Of a DNA stretch of 31,964 nucleotides, positions 13,917 to 22,158 are shown piece after piece. How positions within the stretch are numbered: position 1 is the stretch's first letter; each line of letters opens with the position of its first letter. Both the position numbers and the translations under genes were made by a program. Origin of the DNA: an uncultured Oscillospiraceae bacterium (lineage in GTDB: Bacteria > Bacillota > Clostridia > Oscillospirales > Oscillospiraceae). The notes beneath the pieces were generated by a model that was not told the origin of the DNA, ran no database searches, and saw nothing but the letters and a program-made list of their open reading frames with translations. The DNA is taken from positions 1-31,964 of the forward strand of contig CAKTOH010000016.1 of assembly GCA_934589705.1 (NCBI GenBank). Reading direction: 5' to 3'.

Positions 13917-16231
13917 AGAATCCTCTTCGCAAGCGGATTTTCCGGGAGCTGCGCGGCGAGGCGGGAAAATACATCGTGATTTTTCTGCTGCTTGCCATGA
14001 CCATCTCTTTGGTCTCCGGCTTTCTGGTGGCCGACGGCAGCATGATCGCCGCCTACAACGAAAGCTTCGAAAAATACCATGTGGAATCCGGCAATTTCCG
14101 GGTGGAAAAGAAGCTGAACAAGGCCCAGATGAAGTATATCAGCCAGGTGGGCATTTCCCTGTACGATAATTTCTATGTGGAGGAGCCCCTGGACAACGGC
14201 ACGACTGTGCGGATTTTTCAGAACCGGCAGCAGGTGAACCTTCCCTGCCTCATGTCCGGCAGTCTGCCCCAGGGCAGGGGAGAGATCGCCATCGACCGGA
14301 TGTACGCGGAAAACAATCATCTGGCCGTTGGCGACCGGCTGACCAGCGGTGATCGAAGCTGGACCGTTTCCGGCCTCATTGCCCTGCCGGACTACAGCGC
14401 CCTGTTCCAGGACAACAACGACACCATGTTCGACTCTCTCCTGTTCGGCGTTGCCCTTGTGTCCCAGGAGGACTTTGCCGATTTTGGCAAGGACACGCTT
14501 TTCTATTGCTACAGCTGGCTCTATGACACCCCGCCGGCAGACGAAAAGCAGGAAAAGGACATGGCCGAGGACGTGATGAACGAAGTGAACCAGGAGGCGT
14601 CTCTGGAAAGCTTCGTGCCCCGGTATCTGAACCAGGCCATCCGCTTTACCGGCGACGACATGGGCGGCGACAGAGCCATGATTATCATGTTCCTGTACAT
14701 CGTCATTGCAATCATGGCCTTCGTGTTCTCCGTGACCATCGGGGCCACCATTACCAAGGAGGCCAACGTCATCGGCACGCTCCTTGCCAGCGGCTATACG
14801 AAAAGCGAGCTGGTTCGCCACTATATGACCACCCCCATTCTGGTGTGCCTTATCAGCGCACTGGTGGGCAACGTCCTGGGCTATACGGTTCTGAAAAATG
14901 TCTGCGCCGGAATGTACTACGGCAGCTACAGCCTGCCTACCTATGTGACCATCTGGAACGGGGAGGCGTTTCTGCTGACCACCGTGGTGCCGGTGCTGAT
15001 GATGACCGCCATCACCTGGTGGACACTGCGGAAAAAGCTCAGTCTGTCGCCTCTCAAATTTCTTCGGCGGGATCTGCGGAAGAATCCGAGAAGCCGGGTG
15101 TTCCCCCTGCCGAAGGCACTAACCTTTCTGGCAAGGTTCCAGCTGCGGGTGATTTTTCAGAATCTGGGCAGCTATGTGATTTTGTTCGTGGGCATTCTGT
15201 TTGCCAATCTTCTTCTCATGTTCGGCCTGCTGTTTCCCAGTGCCATGCAGCACTATCAGGACACCATGCCGGATAACATGCTCTCCCAATACACCACCAT
15301 GCTCTCCGTTCCGGCCAACGCCGTCAACGAGAAGCGAAAGCTCCAGAGCCTCATCCACATGATGGAGTTTCAGAACGATGTGCAGACGGAGCAGGCCGGG
15401 GCGGAAAAATTCAGTGCCTACAGTCTCATGACCCTGCCCGGAAAATACAAAAGCGAAAGCGTTACCCTCTACGGCGTGGAGCCGGACAGTGCCTATATCA
15501 AGGGGGACTTTTCCAAAGACACGGTGCTGATGTCCACCGCCTACCGGGAGAAATTTGGAATTCAGGTAGGGGACAGGGTGACTTTGAAAGAGGAATATGA
15601 AGATACCACCTATTCCTTCACGGTGACCGGGGAGTACGATTACGTCGGAGCCGTGGCGCTGTTCCTGCCCCGGCAGACCCTGAACGAGACCTTTGACCTG
15701 GGAAAGAGCTACTTCTGCGGCTATTTTTCCGATGAACCTATCGAGGATATCGACGAAAAATACATCGGCAACGTCCTGGACGTGACGGCCATGACCAAGG
15801 TCAGCCGCCAGCTCATGCGCTCCATGGGGGATATGATGGACCTGGTGAACCTGTTCTCTGTGGGACTGTTCTTCGTGCTGGTGTACCTGCTCAGCAAGAT
15901 GATTATCGAGAAAAACGCGGTGTCCATTTCCATGGTGAAAATCCTGGGCTATACCCGGCGGGAGATTTTCCTGCTGTATGTCCTGCCCACCACCCTGGTC
16001 ACCGTTGGTTTTATCCTGCTGAGCCTGCCCATTGAGGGAAAGATCATGGACGTGCTGTTCCGGGAGGTCATGCTCACCTCCATGAGCGGCTGGATTCCTA
16101 TGTATATCGAGCCGGGGCTTTATGAAAAAATGGCGGTGTACGGCTTTGCAACCTATGCCATGGTGGCGCTGATGGAGCTGCGGCGGATTGGAAAAATACC
16201 GGAATCGGAGGCGTTGAAATGCGTAGAGTAA
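13910..16231 (+). CDS. Large FtsX-domain ABC transporter permease
   Basis: A 773-residue permease with an N-terminal membrane helix (about residues 20-41), an extracytoplasmic domain (about 42-255), an FtsX-type block of three helices (about 258-385, including GATITKEANVIGTLLASGYTK), a further helix (about 415-440, NLGSYVILFVGILFANLLLMF), a second extracytoplasmic domain (about 445-640), and a C-terminal FtsX block (about 645-765, with EKNAVSISMVKILGYTRREIF). The duplicated layout is typical of large Firmicute permeases that work with the upstream ATPase. The end overlaps the next gene by 13 nt, so the secreted coiled-coil protein is probably a partner. Cargo is unknown. Confidence 0.88.
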   Translation: MVKNPLRKRIFRELRGEAGKYIVIFLLLAMTISLVSGFLVADGSMIAAYNESFEKYHVESGNFRVEKKLNKAQMKYISQVGISLYDNFYVEEPLDNGTTVRIFQNRQQVNLPCLMSGSLPQGRGEIAIDRMYAENNHLAVGDRLTSGDRSWTVSGLIALPDYSALFQDNNDTMFDSLLFGVALVSQEDFADFGKDTLFYCYSWLYDTPPADEKQEKDMAEDVMNEVNQEASLESFVPRYLNQAIRFTGDDMGGDRAMIIMFLYIVIAIMAFVFSVTIGATITKEANVIGTLLASGYTKSELVRHYMTTPILVCLISALVGNVLGYTVLKNVCAGMYYGSYSLPTYVTIWNGEAFLLTTVVPVLMMTAITWWTLRKKLSLSPLKFLRRDLRKNPRSRVFPLPKALTFLARFQLRVIFQNLGSYVILFVGILFANLLLMFGLLFPSAMQHYQDTMPDNMLSQYTTMLSVPANAVNEKRKLQSLIHMMEFQNDVQTEQAGAEKFSAYSLMTLPGKYKSESVTLYGVEPDSAYIKGDFSKDTVLMSTAYREKFGIQVGDRVTLKEEYEDTTYSFTVTGEYDYVGAVALFLPRQTLNETFDLGKSYFCGYFSDEPIEDIDEKYIGNVLDVTAMTKVSRQLMRSMGDMMDLVNLFSVGLFFVLVYLLSKMIIEKNAVSISMVKILGYTRREIFLLYVLPTTLVTVGFILLSLPIEGKIMDVLFREVMLTSMSGWIPMYIEPGLYEKMAVYGFATYAMVALMELRRIGKIPESEALKCVE

Positions 16232-17688
16232 GCGTGATGGCGGCATTCCTTGCCGGGACATTGATAATCGGAAGCCTGACCCTTCCCGCCGGAGCGGAGA
16301 CCCTTTCCCAGGAGGACTGGGACAAGCGGGAGAGCGTCCATGTGACGGTGGCTCCCACGGGCAAGGCCAGGGAGGTGGAGGTGGAGGTTGTTCTCCGCCG
16401 GGATGGCACGGCTCCCATCCGGGATAAATCCACTCTGACGGACATCCGCAACACCGAGGGTGACGAGGAATATACCAAGCTCCCCGACGGCACCCTGTCC
16501 TGGGACAACCAGGGAGAGGACATCCATTATAAGGGCAACGCCGCGCCCGAAACCCTGCCCATGGAGATCACCGTCACCTATACCCTGGACGGGACGGAGA
16601 TTGCGCCGGAGGCGCTGGCGGGGAAGTCCGGCCACCTTACCATGCGCTTTGACTGCAAGAACCGGCTGGCTCGTACCGTGGAGGTGGACAAGAAGTCCTA
16701 CACGGTGCCCGTGCCCCTGATGGCCATGACCCTGGTGCCCCTGGACGAGGATGTGTTCTCCAATGTGAAGGTGACCAACGGAAAAATCCTCAGCCTGGAC
16801 GACGGCGGCATGGCTCTGGGCATGGTGCTGCCAGGCTTCGGAAAAGTGCTGGATCTCAAATCCCTGAGCTATACCGAGGATGTGGACATTCCGGAATATT
16901 TCGAGATTTCCGCGGACGTGAGGGATTTTACCCTGGATTTCACGGCGACCATGGTGGCTCCCGGATTGCTGGACGAGCTGGATGAGGAAGACCTGGATAA
17001 GAACGAGGAAATCAGCGGCACCAGTGATGACATTGACCGGGCTATCGATGCCATGTTCGATGGGGTGGACACCCTGAAAAGTGCGGTAGATCAGCTGGAT
17101 CAAGGCATCGGCTCCATGGTGGCGGCTCTGAATACCGGCGTGGAGACCCTGTCCGCCCAGAGCGGGAATCTGAGCCGGCTTTATACCCAGTTCCTGGTGC
17201 TTCCGGACAATCCCGCCACGGAGGCGGACGAGTCCCTGTCCACGCTGGCCGGACGGGTGCAGGCAGCCCTGGACGCGGCGGTGGCGGCCGGGGATACGGA
17301 GGCTCAGACCCATCTGGAGGAAGTTCAGAAAATGATTGCTCAGATTCTGGATTCCAACGGCGGACTGCTGGCCAAGATCATCGAGGAAAATCAGGTGGCC
17401 TCGGCCTACGTTTCCGGCGGCGCCAAGGGCGGCACGCAATTAAAGGAAGCCATGCAGGAAATGCGCAAGGGCGTGGAGAAATTCCGCAGCGGCATTTCGG
17501 ACTTCCGGGACAACGGCTCCGGAGACTTGAAGAAGCTGTCCAAGGACGCGGATAAGCTCCAGGAGATCATGGACACCCTGAAAGCCATGAAGCGGGCAGG
17601 GGAGGACTACACCAGCTTTTCCGGCCTGGCCGATGGCACCAAGGGCACCGTGTCCTTCCTGTACGAGACGGAAGAAATTAAAGACTAA
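16219..17688 (+). CDS. Secreted coiled-coil protein coupled to the FtsX permease (YhgE/Pip-like)
   Basis: A 489-residue exported protein with a signal peptide (1-26, cleavage near PAGAET). The N-terminal ~240 residues look beta-rich (SVHVTVAPTGKAREVEVEVVLRRDG, LPMEITVTYTLDGTEI). The C-terminal half is helical with heptad-like stretches (ISGTSDDIDRAIDAMFDGVDTLKSAVDQLDQGIGSM is part of one; another lies near residues 400-460), resembling the periplasmic coiled coils of YhgE/Pip-type proteins. There is no membrane anchor or cell-wall sorting signal. The short C-terminal strand (GTKGTVSFLYETEEI) is, from memory, shared by homologues. Coupling to the permease suggests it is an extracytoplasmic partner of the ABC complex, like other FtsX-associated coiled-coil proteins, but no function is established. 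Confidence 0.75.
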   Translation: MRRVSVMAAFLAGTLIIGSLTLPAGAETLSQEDWDKRESVHVTVAPTGKAREVEVEVVLRRDGTAPIRDKSTLTDIRNTEGDEEYTKLPDGTLSWDNQGEDIHYKGNAAPETLPMEITVTYTLDGTEIAPEALAGKSGHLTMRFDCKNRLARTVEVDKKSYTVPVPLMAMTLVPLDEDVFSNVKVTNGKILSLDDGGMALGMVLPGFGKVLDLKSLSYTEDVDIPEYFEISADVRDFTLDFTATMVAPGLLDELDEEDLDKNEEISGTSDDIDRAIDAMFDGVDTLKSAVDQLDQGIGSMVAALNTGVETLSAQSGNLSRLYTQFLVLPDNPATEADESLSTLAGRVQAALDAAVAAGDTEAQTHLEEVQKMIAQILDSNGGLLAKIIEENQVASAYVSGGAKGGTQLKEAMQEMRKGVEKFRSGISDFRDNGSGDLKKLSKDADKLQEIMDTLKAMKRAGEDYTSFSGLADGTKGTVSFLYETEEIKD

Positions 17689-17690
17689 AA

Positions 17691-17728
17691 TTTGGAGGCT
17701 GCTGCAAATATTTGCAACAGCCTCCAAA
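17691..17728. terminator. Long hairpin after the ABC/FtsX operon
   Basis: TTTGGAGGCTG (17691-17701) pairs with CAGCCTCCAAA (17718-17728) and the stem continues inward as TGCAAAT/ATTTGCA with one mismatch. It starts two bases after the stop codon. T-tracts are weak, but A/T-rich flanks on both sides suit a bidirectional terminator between two convergent operons. Confidence 0.7.
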
Positions 17729-17746
17729 TATGCGAAATTTCAAGTT

Positions 17747-17820
17747 TATAGGGTGTGGGGGCGGCCATTGGCCGCCCGTTTTCTTTGTAAAATGTTCCGT
17801 AAAAGGCGGGCGTCCCTACA
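17747..17820. repeat. GC-rich intergenic repeat with embedded terminator hairpin
   Basis: TATAGGG (17747-17753) and CCCTACA (17814-17820) form imperfect ends, and between them GGGCGGCCA (17759-17767)/TGGCCGCCC (17769-17777) makes a strong hairpin followed by GTTTTCTTT. I recall GTAGGGGCGGCC...GGCCGCCC sequences as frequent intergenic repeats in Oscillospirales genomes. It probably adds to termination between the convergent operons. Confidence 0.5.
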
Positions 17821-17841
17821 GATTCTATGGAAGGATTTTCT

Positions 17842-19059
17842 TTATTTTGCGGATAAATCCACGCTCCTGCGAAGGAGCGACATAGGCGGCACAGCCTTCG
17901 GCAGCCGGAGGGTGAACCGGGACTGGGGGGTTCTGACCTCGTCCAGAGGCATTCCGTCCGCATCCCGCATTCCCTGGGCGGTGACGGCAAAGGGCCGCAG
18001 GTTCGGCCCAACCACTTCCAGAGCGTCTCCGGCGGAGAACTTGTTGTTCAGGCTGCAAAGAGCCAGTCCGTCTTCGCCGCATTCTTCCACACGAGCCACG
18101 ATCTGCCAATGACGGATATACCGGGAATTTTCCACATACTGGCCGGGCTGACCGTAGTAGAAGCCGGTGGAGTAAATCCGGTGGGACACATGCTCCACCT
18201 CGTCCCGCCAGATGGGGTCTATCTCCCGGCCGGCGGCCACATCGTCGATACAGTGGCGGTAGGCTCCGGTGACGATGGCGGCATAGTAGGCCGACTTTGC
18301 CCGTCCCTCAATCTTGATGCAGTCAATGCCCGCGTCCATCAGGTCTTTCAGATGGTCAATAGTGCACATATCCCGGGAATTGAGAATGTAGGTGCCCTTT
18401 TCGTCCTCGAAAACCGGGAAGTATTCTCCGGGGCGCTTTTCCTCCATCAGGGCGTACTGATACCGGCAGGGCTGGGCGCAGGCTCCCCGGTTGGAGTCCC
18501 GGCCGGTCATGTAATTGCTCAGCAGACACCGGCCGGAGTAGCTGACGCACATGGCCCCGTGACCGAAGGTTTCGATTTCCAGCTTCGGATCCACCTTCTG
18601 CCGGATGGTGCGAATTTCGTCCAGGGAGCATTCTCTGGCCAGCACCACCCGCTTTGCCCCCAGGTCAAACCAGCTCTGGGCGCAGGCGTAGTTGGCAATG
18701 GACTGCTGGGTGGAAATGTGACGCTCACAGTGGGGCGCGTATTTTCCCGCCAGCATAAAAGCCCCTAAGTCCGCCACAATCAGGGCATCCACCCCGGCGC
18801 TGTCCAGCTGCTCCAAGTAAGCGGGCAGCCGGGCGACTTCGTCGTTGCGGGGCATGGTGTTTACGGTGACGTGGCACTTGACCCCATGGTCATGGGCGTA
18901 GCGCACCGCCTGGGGCAGCTCCTCCGGGGAAAAATTCCCCGCGAAGGAGCGCATTCCAAAGCTGGTACCTGCCAGATACACCGCATCCGCGCCGTAGAGA
19001 ACGGACATTTTCAGCCGTTCCATATCCCCGGCGGGGCTGAGCAGCTCTAATTTCCTCAT
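17842..19059 (-). CDS. U32-family protein, TrhP-like tRNA uridine hydroxylation enzyme
   Basis: A 405-residue member of the U32 'peptidase' family. The family signature is present at residues 163-182 (ETFGHGAMCVSYSGRCLLSN), with conserved Cys171, Cys178, Cys194 and Cys198 in the same area and an N-terminal TIM-barrel part (ELLSPAGDMERLKMSVLYGADAVYLAG). In Bacillus and E. coli, members of this type (TrhP/YegQ, YrrN/YrrO) are needed for prephenate-dependent hydroxylation of U34 in tRNAs, so a tRNA-modification role is more likely than proteolysis. The gene overlaps mltG by 4 nt; linkage of yrrL(mltG) with yrrN-yrrO also occurs in Bacillus, which supports orthology. Only one U32 gene is present here. 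Confidence 0.88.
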   Translation of the reverse strand: MRKLELLSPAGDMERLKMSVLYGADAVYLAGTSFGMRSFAGNFSPEELPQAVRYAHDHGVKCHVTVNTMPRNDEVARLPAYLEQLDSAGVDALIVADLGAFMLAGKYAPHCERHISTQQSIANYACAQSWFDLGAKRVVLARECSLDEIRTIRQKVDPKLEIETFGHGAMCVSYSGRCLLSNYMTGRDSNRGACAQPCRYQYALMEEKRPGEYFPVFEDEKGTYILNSRDMCTIDHLKDLMDAGIDCIKIEGRAKSAYYAAIVTGAYRHCIDDVAAGREIDPIWRDEVEHVSHRIYSTGFYYGQPGQYVENSRYIRHWQIVARVEECGEDGLALCSLNNKFSAGDALEVVGPNLRPFAVTAQGMRDADGMPLDEVRTPQSRFTLRLPKAVPPMSLLRRSVDLSAK

Positions 19060-20738
19060 TGACCCTCCGCATAGGTTGCCACATAACCGGAGTGCTCCTC
19101 GTAGGTGGTGGAGAAGGTGTGCATACCGGTACTGGGATTCAGCACATAGTAGTAATAGTTGTGGGAGGCGGGGTTCAGAGCCGCCTGCAGGCTGGAAAGA
19201 CCCGGATTGGAGATGGGCGTGGGGGTCAGACCAACATTTGTATAGGTGTTATAGGGGCTGTCGATCTGCAAATCCTCCCGGGTCAGTTCGTTCTTGCCGT
19301 CCAGAGCGTAGACGATGGAAGCGTCAATGTTCAGGTAGGCGGGATTGTTGCCCCAGCGGAACAGACGGTTGTAGATAACGCCCGCAATGTTGGGAGCTTC
19401 GGCAGGCGCCGCCGCTTCCTTTTCAATCATGGAGGCGATGATGGTGATTTCCTTGACGGTGTAGCCGCCGCCGGTGACCACGGTGGTATTCAGCTTTTCC
19501 AGCTGAGCCTTCATATCGTCGTCAAAGCGGGTGTTGAAGTTGTCCAGCAGCTTTTCCAGCACCTCCCGGGGGGTGGAATTCCGGTAGAAATCGTAGGTAT
19601 CCGGGAACAGATACCCTTCCAGGCAGTATTTCGTGCCCCGGTCTACATTTTCCAGGAACCAGTAGTCGTTCAGCTCTCCGCTGGCGGCGTAGTCCTCCAA
19701 ATCCTGGGCAGTGCAGATTCGCTTTTCCTCCAGCAGATTGAAAATCTGGCGGCAGGTGTAGCCTTCGGGAATCAGCACACCCTTCACAACCGTTCGGGTG
19801 GAGCTGGCGGACATCATTTTCACCAGTGCGTGATAGTCGTACTTGGCGTTCAGGTCGTAAATGCCAGGGTCAATATCTTCCTCCGCGTGGGAAATCCCGG
19901 CGTAGAGCCGGAACAGGCTCCGGTAGCGGATAAGACCGTTGCTGTAGAGCTTTTCCACGATGGAGTCCAGGTCATCTGACTCATAGACGGTGAGGGTCAC
20001 CGGACGGTCTTCCCGTCCGAAGGCCAGCACATCGGCGGCGCAGACCCAGAGCATCCGTCCGGTGGTAATGCCGATGGCGAGAATCAGACCCAGCCACACA
20101 ACCGTTGCCAGCATATTGGGAATGCCCAGCAATCCTTCGCCCCGGCGCCGCTTGGGACGACCCTTCTTGGGTTCGTGCGCCTTGGGCGGCTCGTCCTTCT
20201 TGGCTTCCTCCGGGTCGGGAGCGTCCAGCATCCGGGCGAAATCCTCGTCTTCCTCCCGGAAGTCCAGGTCGTGGGGAGGTTCCTCTTCGTTTTCTTCTTT
20301 GTCTTCCGCAAGCTCCGGGACAACCGGTTTTTCGGAAGGTTCCGAAGGAATTTCAGGCTTTTCTTCCGGGGCTTCCGGGTTTTCCGGCAAGGCCTCTTCG
20401 GGCTTAGAAACTTCTGCTTTGGGTTCCTCGACGGTCACCACCGGGGATTCTGCTTCCGGAGAGATTTCGGGGGCCTTCGGCTCTGTGGGTGTTTCCGTTT
20501 CCTCGGAAACGGGGGATACTTCTTCCGCCGGTTCCACGGGCTCAGCCTCCGGTTCTTCCGGTGCCTGGAAATCCAGGGGAATTTCCTCCGGTGCCGGTTC
20601 GGGGGGCTCCGGAGTTTTCTCCGGCGTTTCGCCGGAGAAGCTCAGCGCCTCAAACAGGGGAATTTCCTCCGCTTCCGGCTCCTGAGCGGGAATGCCGCCT
20701 TCCAGAAAGGCGGGCTTTTTTTCACGTTTTTCTTCCAT
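19056..20738 (-). CDS. mltG: Endolytic murein transglycosylase MltG with long acidic N-terminal extension
   Basis: A 560-residue MltG/YceG protein that cuts nascent glycan strands at the membrane. Residues 1-190 are a low-complexity Glu/Pro/Ala-rich cytoplasmic region, then a basic stretch (KKGRPKRRRG, 191-200), one membrane helix (about 207-236), a LysM-like segment (about 246-282, VTLTVYESDDLDSIVEKLYSNG) and the catalytic domain. The expected catalytic Glu is Glu439 in IIASMIEKEAA, and GVIYNRLFRWGNNPAYLNIDAS and DSPYNTYTNVGLTPTPISNPG match the family. The core is normal length; the extension makes it about 200 residues longer than common forms. It sits between DJ-1/PfpI (17-base gap) and the U32 gene (4-nt overlap). 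Confidence 0.93.
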   Translation of the reverse strand: MEEKREKKPAFLEGGIPAQEPEAEEIPLFEALSFSGETPEKTPEPPEPAPEEIPLDFQAPEEPEAEPVEPAEEVSPVSEETETPTEPKAPEISPEAESPVVTVEEPKAEVSKPEEALPENPEAPEEKPEIPSEPSEKPVVPELAEDKEENEEEPPHDLDFREEDEDFARMLDAPDPEEAKKDEPPKAHEPKKGRPKRRRGEGLLGIPNMLATVVWLGLILAIGITTGRMLWVCAADVLAFGREDRPVTLTVYESDDLDSIVEKLYSNGLIRYRSLFRLYAGISHAEEDIDPGIYDLNAKYDYHALVKMMSASSTRTVVKGVLIPEGYTCRQIFNLLEEKRICTAQDLEDYAASGELNDYWFLENVDRGTKYCLEGYLFPDTYDFYRNSTPREVLEKLLDNFNTRFDDDMKAQLEKLNTTVVTGGGYTVKEITIIASMIEKEAAAPAEAPNIAGVIYNRLFRWGNNPAYLNIDASIVYALDGKNELTREDLQIDSPYNTYTNVGLTPTPISNPGLSSLQAALNPASHNYYYYVLNPSTGMHTFSTTYEEHSGYVATYAEGQ

Positions 20739-20755
20739 TTTCTCCTCCGGGGATT

Positions 20756-21298
20756 TCAGCGGATTACGACCTGCCGGGCGATCTCCTGGGCGGTCTCCAG
20801 CCCCCGCAGGGCGGTGATCAGCTCTAGGGCGAAGGGAACGGCGCAGCCGGCGGACGTGCCGGTGATCACATTACCGTCCACCACAGCGGCGGCATCCGGC
20901 ACCATCACTGCGCTTCCCATCTGTTCTTCACAGCCGGGATAGCAGGTGGCCTTCTTGCCGTCGGTGATGTGCAGCATGGCCAGCACCGTAGGCGCGGCGC
21001 AGATGGCCGCCACCAGCTTGCCGTTTTCCCAGGCGAAGCGGACGGCATCCAGTGCAGGCTGGCTTGCCTTGATGGAGGCCACGCCCCCCAGACCGCCGGG
21101 AAGCACAATGCCCTCCAGGTTGGTCAGATCCATTTCCTCAATGGTGATGTCGGCAACAACAGGAATGTCCCGGCTGCCGACTACCGTCTTTCCGTTGATG
21201 CCAACGGTGCACACGTCGATTCCCGCCCGGCGCATCATCACCAGGGGAACCATAGCCTCCGTTACCTCAAAGCCCGTACCAAGCAGCAGATAAATCAT
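20756..21298 (-). CDS. DJ-1/PfpI-family protein
   Basis: A 180-residue protein of the DJ-1/ThiJ/PfpI superfamily. It has the opening beta strand and conserved acidic residue (LLGTGFEVTEAM), the strand-loop IVLPGGLGG, and the nucleophile elbow with a cysteine in LVAAICAAPTVL (Cys near residue 100). C-terminal DGNVITGTSAGCAVPFALELI completes the fold. Members include protein/nucleotide deglycases, chaperones and redox sensors; I recall that the clostridial subgroup near this length is usually named DJ-1 family glyoxalase III, but the activity here is not proven. It lies 3 bases downstream of tmk and is cotranscribed with it. Confidence 0.9.
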   Translation of the reverse strand: MIYLLLGTGFEVTEAMVPLVMMRRAGIDVCTVGINGKTVVGSRDIPVVADITIEEMDLTNLEGIVLPGGLGGVASIKASQPALDAVRFAWENGKLVAAICAAPTVLAMLHITDGKKATCYPGCEEQMGSAVMVPDAAAVVDGNVITGTSAGCAVPFALELITALRGLETAQEIARQVVIR

Positions 21299-21301
21299 AA
21301 T

Positions 21302-21970
21302 TCAGTCCTCCAGACAGGCCGCCACATGGCGGTAAATTTCTTCGTGAATGTCTTCCATGGAGCGCATGGCTCCGTCCCGGACGCACCGGATCACCGTCCA
21401 GCCGTAGTGCGCTGCCGCGGCGCGCCCCATCCGGCGGCAGGTGGCAAGGTACTGCGTGTCCTGCTCGTGTATATCCGCCTGGGTGTGAGTTTCGGTTTCC
21501 CGGTGGCGGAGCATTTTTTCGGTGAAATCCGTGGGTACATCCAGGTAGATTACCAGGTCAGGCCGGGGCAGCCCTAGCTTGTCATACTCAAAATCATAGA
21601 GCCAGTTGAGAAAATCCTCCCGCTTGTCCTCCGGCTCCTTGGAGGCCTGGTGGACGGCGTTGGAGGTGGTGTACCGGTCGGAAACCACCAGACCGCCCGC
21701 TTCGTACCATTTTCCCCAGACCTTCCGATAGGAGGCGTAGCGGTCCACGGAATAGAAGGCGGAGGCGGCGTAGGCGTTCACGTCCGAAGGGCTTTTCCCG
21801 AATTCGCCGCCCAGATACATCCGGATCAGGGCGGAGCTGGGCTCGGAATACTGGGGAAATACCAGCTTCTGAAATTTCACCTGTTCGGACTCCAAGCGAC
21901 CCGTGAGCAGACGGAACTGGGTGGATTTTCCGGAGCCATCCGTTCCCTCGATTACAATCAGTTTACCCAT
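21302..21970 (-). CDS. tmk: Thymidylate kinase (dTMP kinase)-like protein
   Basis: A 222-residue P-loop kinase that would phosphorylate dTMP to dTDP. The P-loop is GTDGSGKST (residues 9-17), the DRY-type motif is SDRYTTSNAVHQ, and a LID-like region is present near RHRETETHTQADIHEQD. The protein resembles the Firmicute second type of thymidylate kinase-like proteins, with a long insertion around FGKSPSDVNAYAASAFYSVDRYASYRKVW. It is the first gene of tmk-DJ1-mltG-U32 on the minus strand. The start at ATG 21970 has AAGGAGAG upstream and a good promoter at 22012-22040. Confidence 0.88.
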   Translation of the reverse strand: MGKLIVIEGTDGSGKSTQFRLLTGRLESEQVKFQKLVFPQYSEPSSALIRMYLGGEFGKSPSDVNAYAASAFYSVDRYASYRKVWGKWYEAGGLVVSDRYTTSNAVHQASKEPEDKREDFLNWLYDFEYDKLGLPRPDLVIYLDVPTDFTEKMLRHRETETHTQADIHEQDTQYLATCRRMGRAAAAHYGWTVIRCVRDGAMRSMEDIHEEIYRHVAACLED

Positions 21971-22011
21971 ATTGTCTCTCCTTATGGCATAGACATAATC
22001 CTGTAGTCTAC

Positions 22012-22040
22012 ACTATATCATAGTTTGCGCCCTTTGTCCA
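22012..22040 (-). promoter_or_regulatory. Promoter of the tmk-DJ1-mltG-U32 operon
   Basis: On the minus strand TGGACA (22035-22040) and TATAGT (22012-22017) are spaced by 17 bases, about 42 bases upstream of the tmk start. It is divergent from, and does not overlap, the helicase promoter. Confidence 0.65.
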
Positions 22041-22096
22041 CCGGTTCCCCCCAAGGCAAATCTGAATTTTCCGTGAAACTTCTGGCCAGCTGCCTG

Positions 22097-22125
22097 TTGC
22101 AAACCATGGGAAAAGGTGATACAAT
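22097..22125 (+). promoter_or_regulatory. Promoter of the DEAD-box helicase-dprA unit
   Basis: TTGCAA (22097-22102) and TACAAT (22120-22125) are separated by 17 bases and lie 34 bases before the helicase ATG. Confidence 0.6.
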
Positions 22126-22158
22126 GAATAAAACTATGTACAAAAAGGAACGAGAAAA

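Noticed and set aside
17842..19059. Collagenase-type protease for the U32 gene
   Set aside because: The family signature is present, but linkage to mltG and the conserved cysteines fit the TrhP tRNA hydroxylation subgroup, so protease activity is not claimed.
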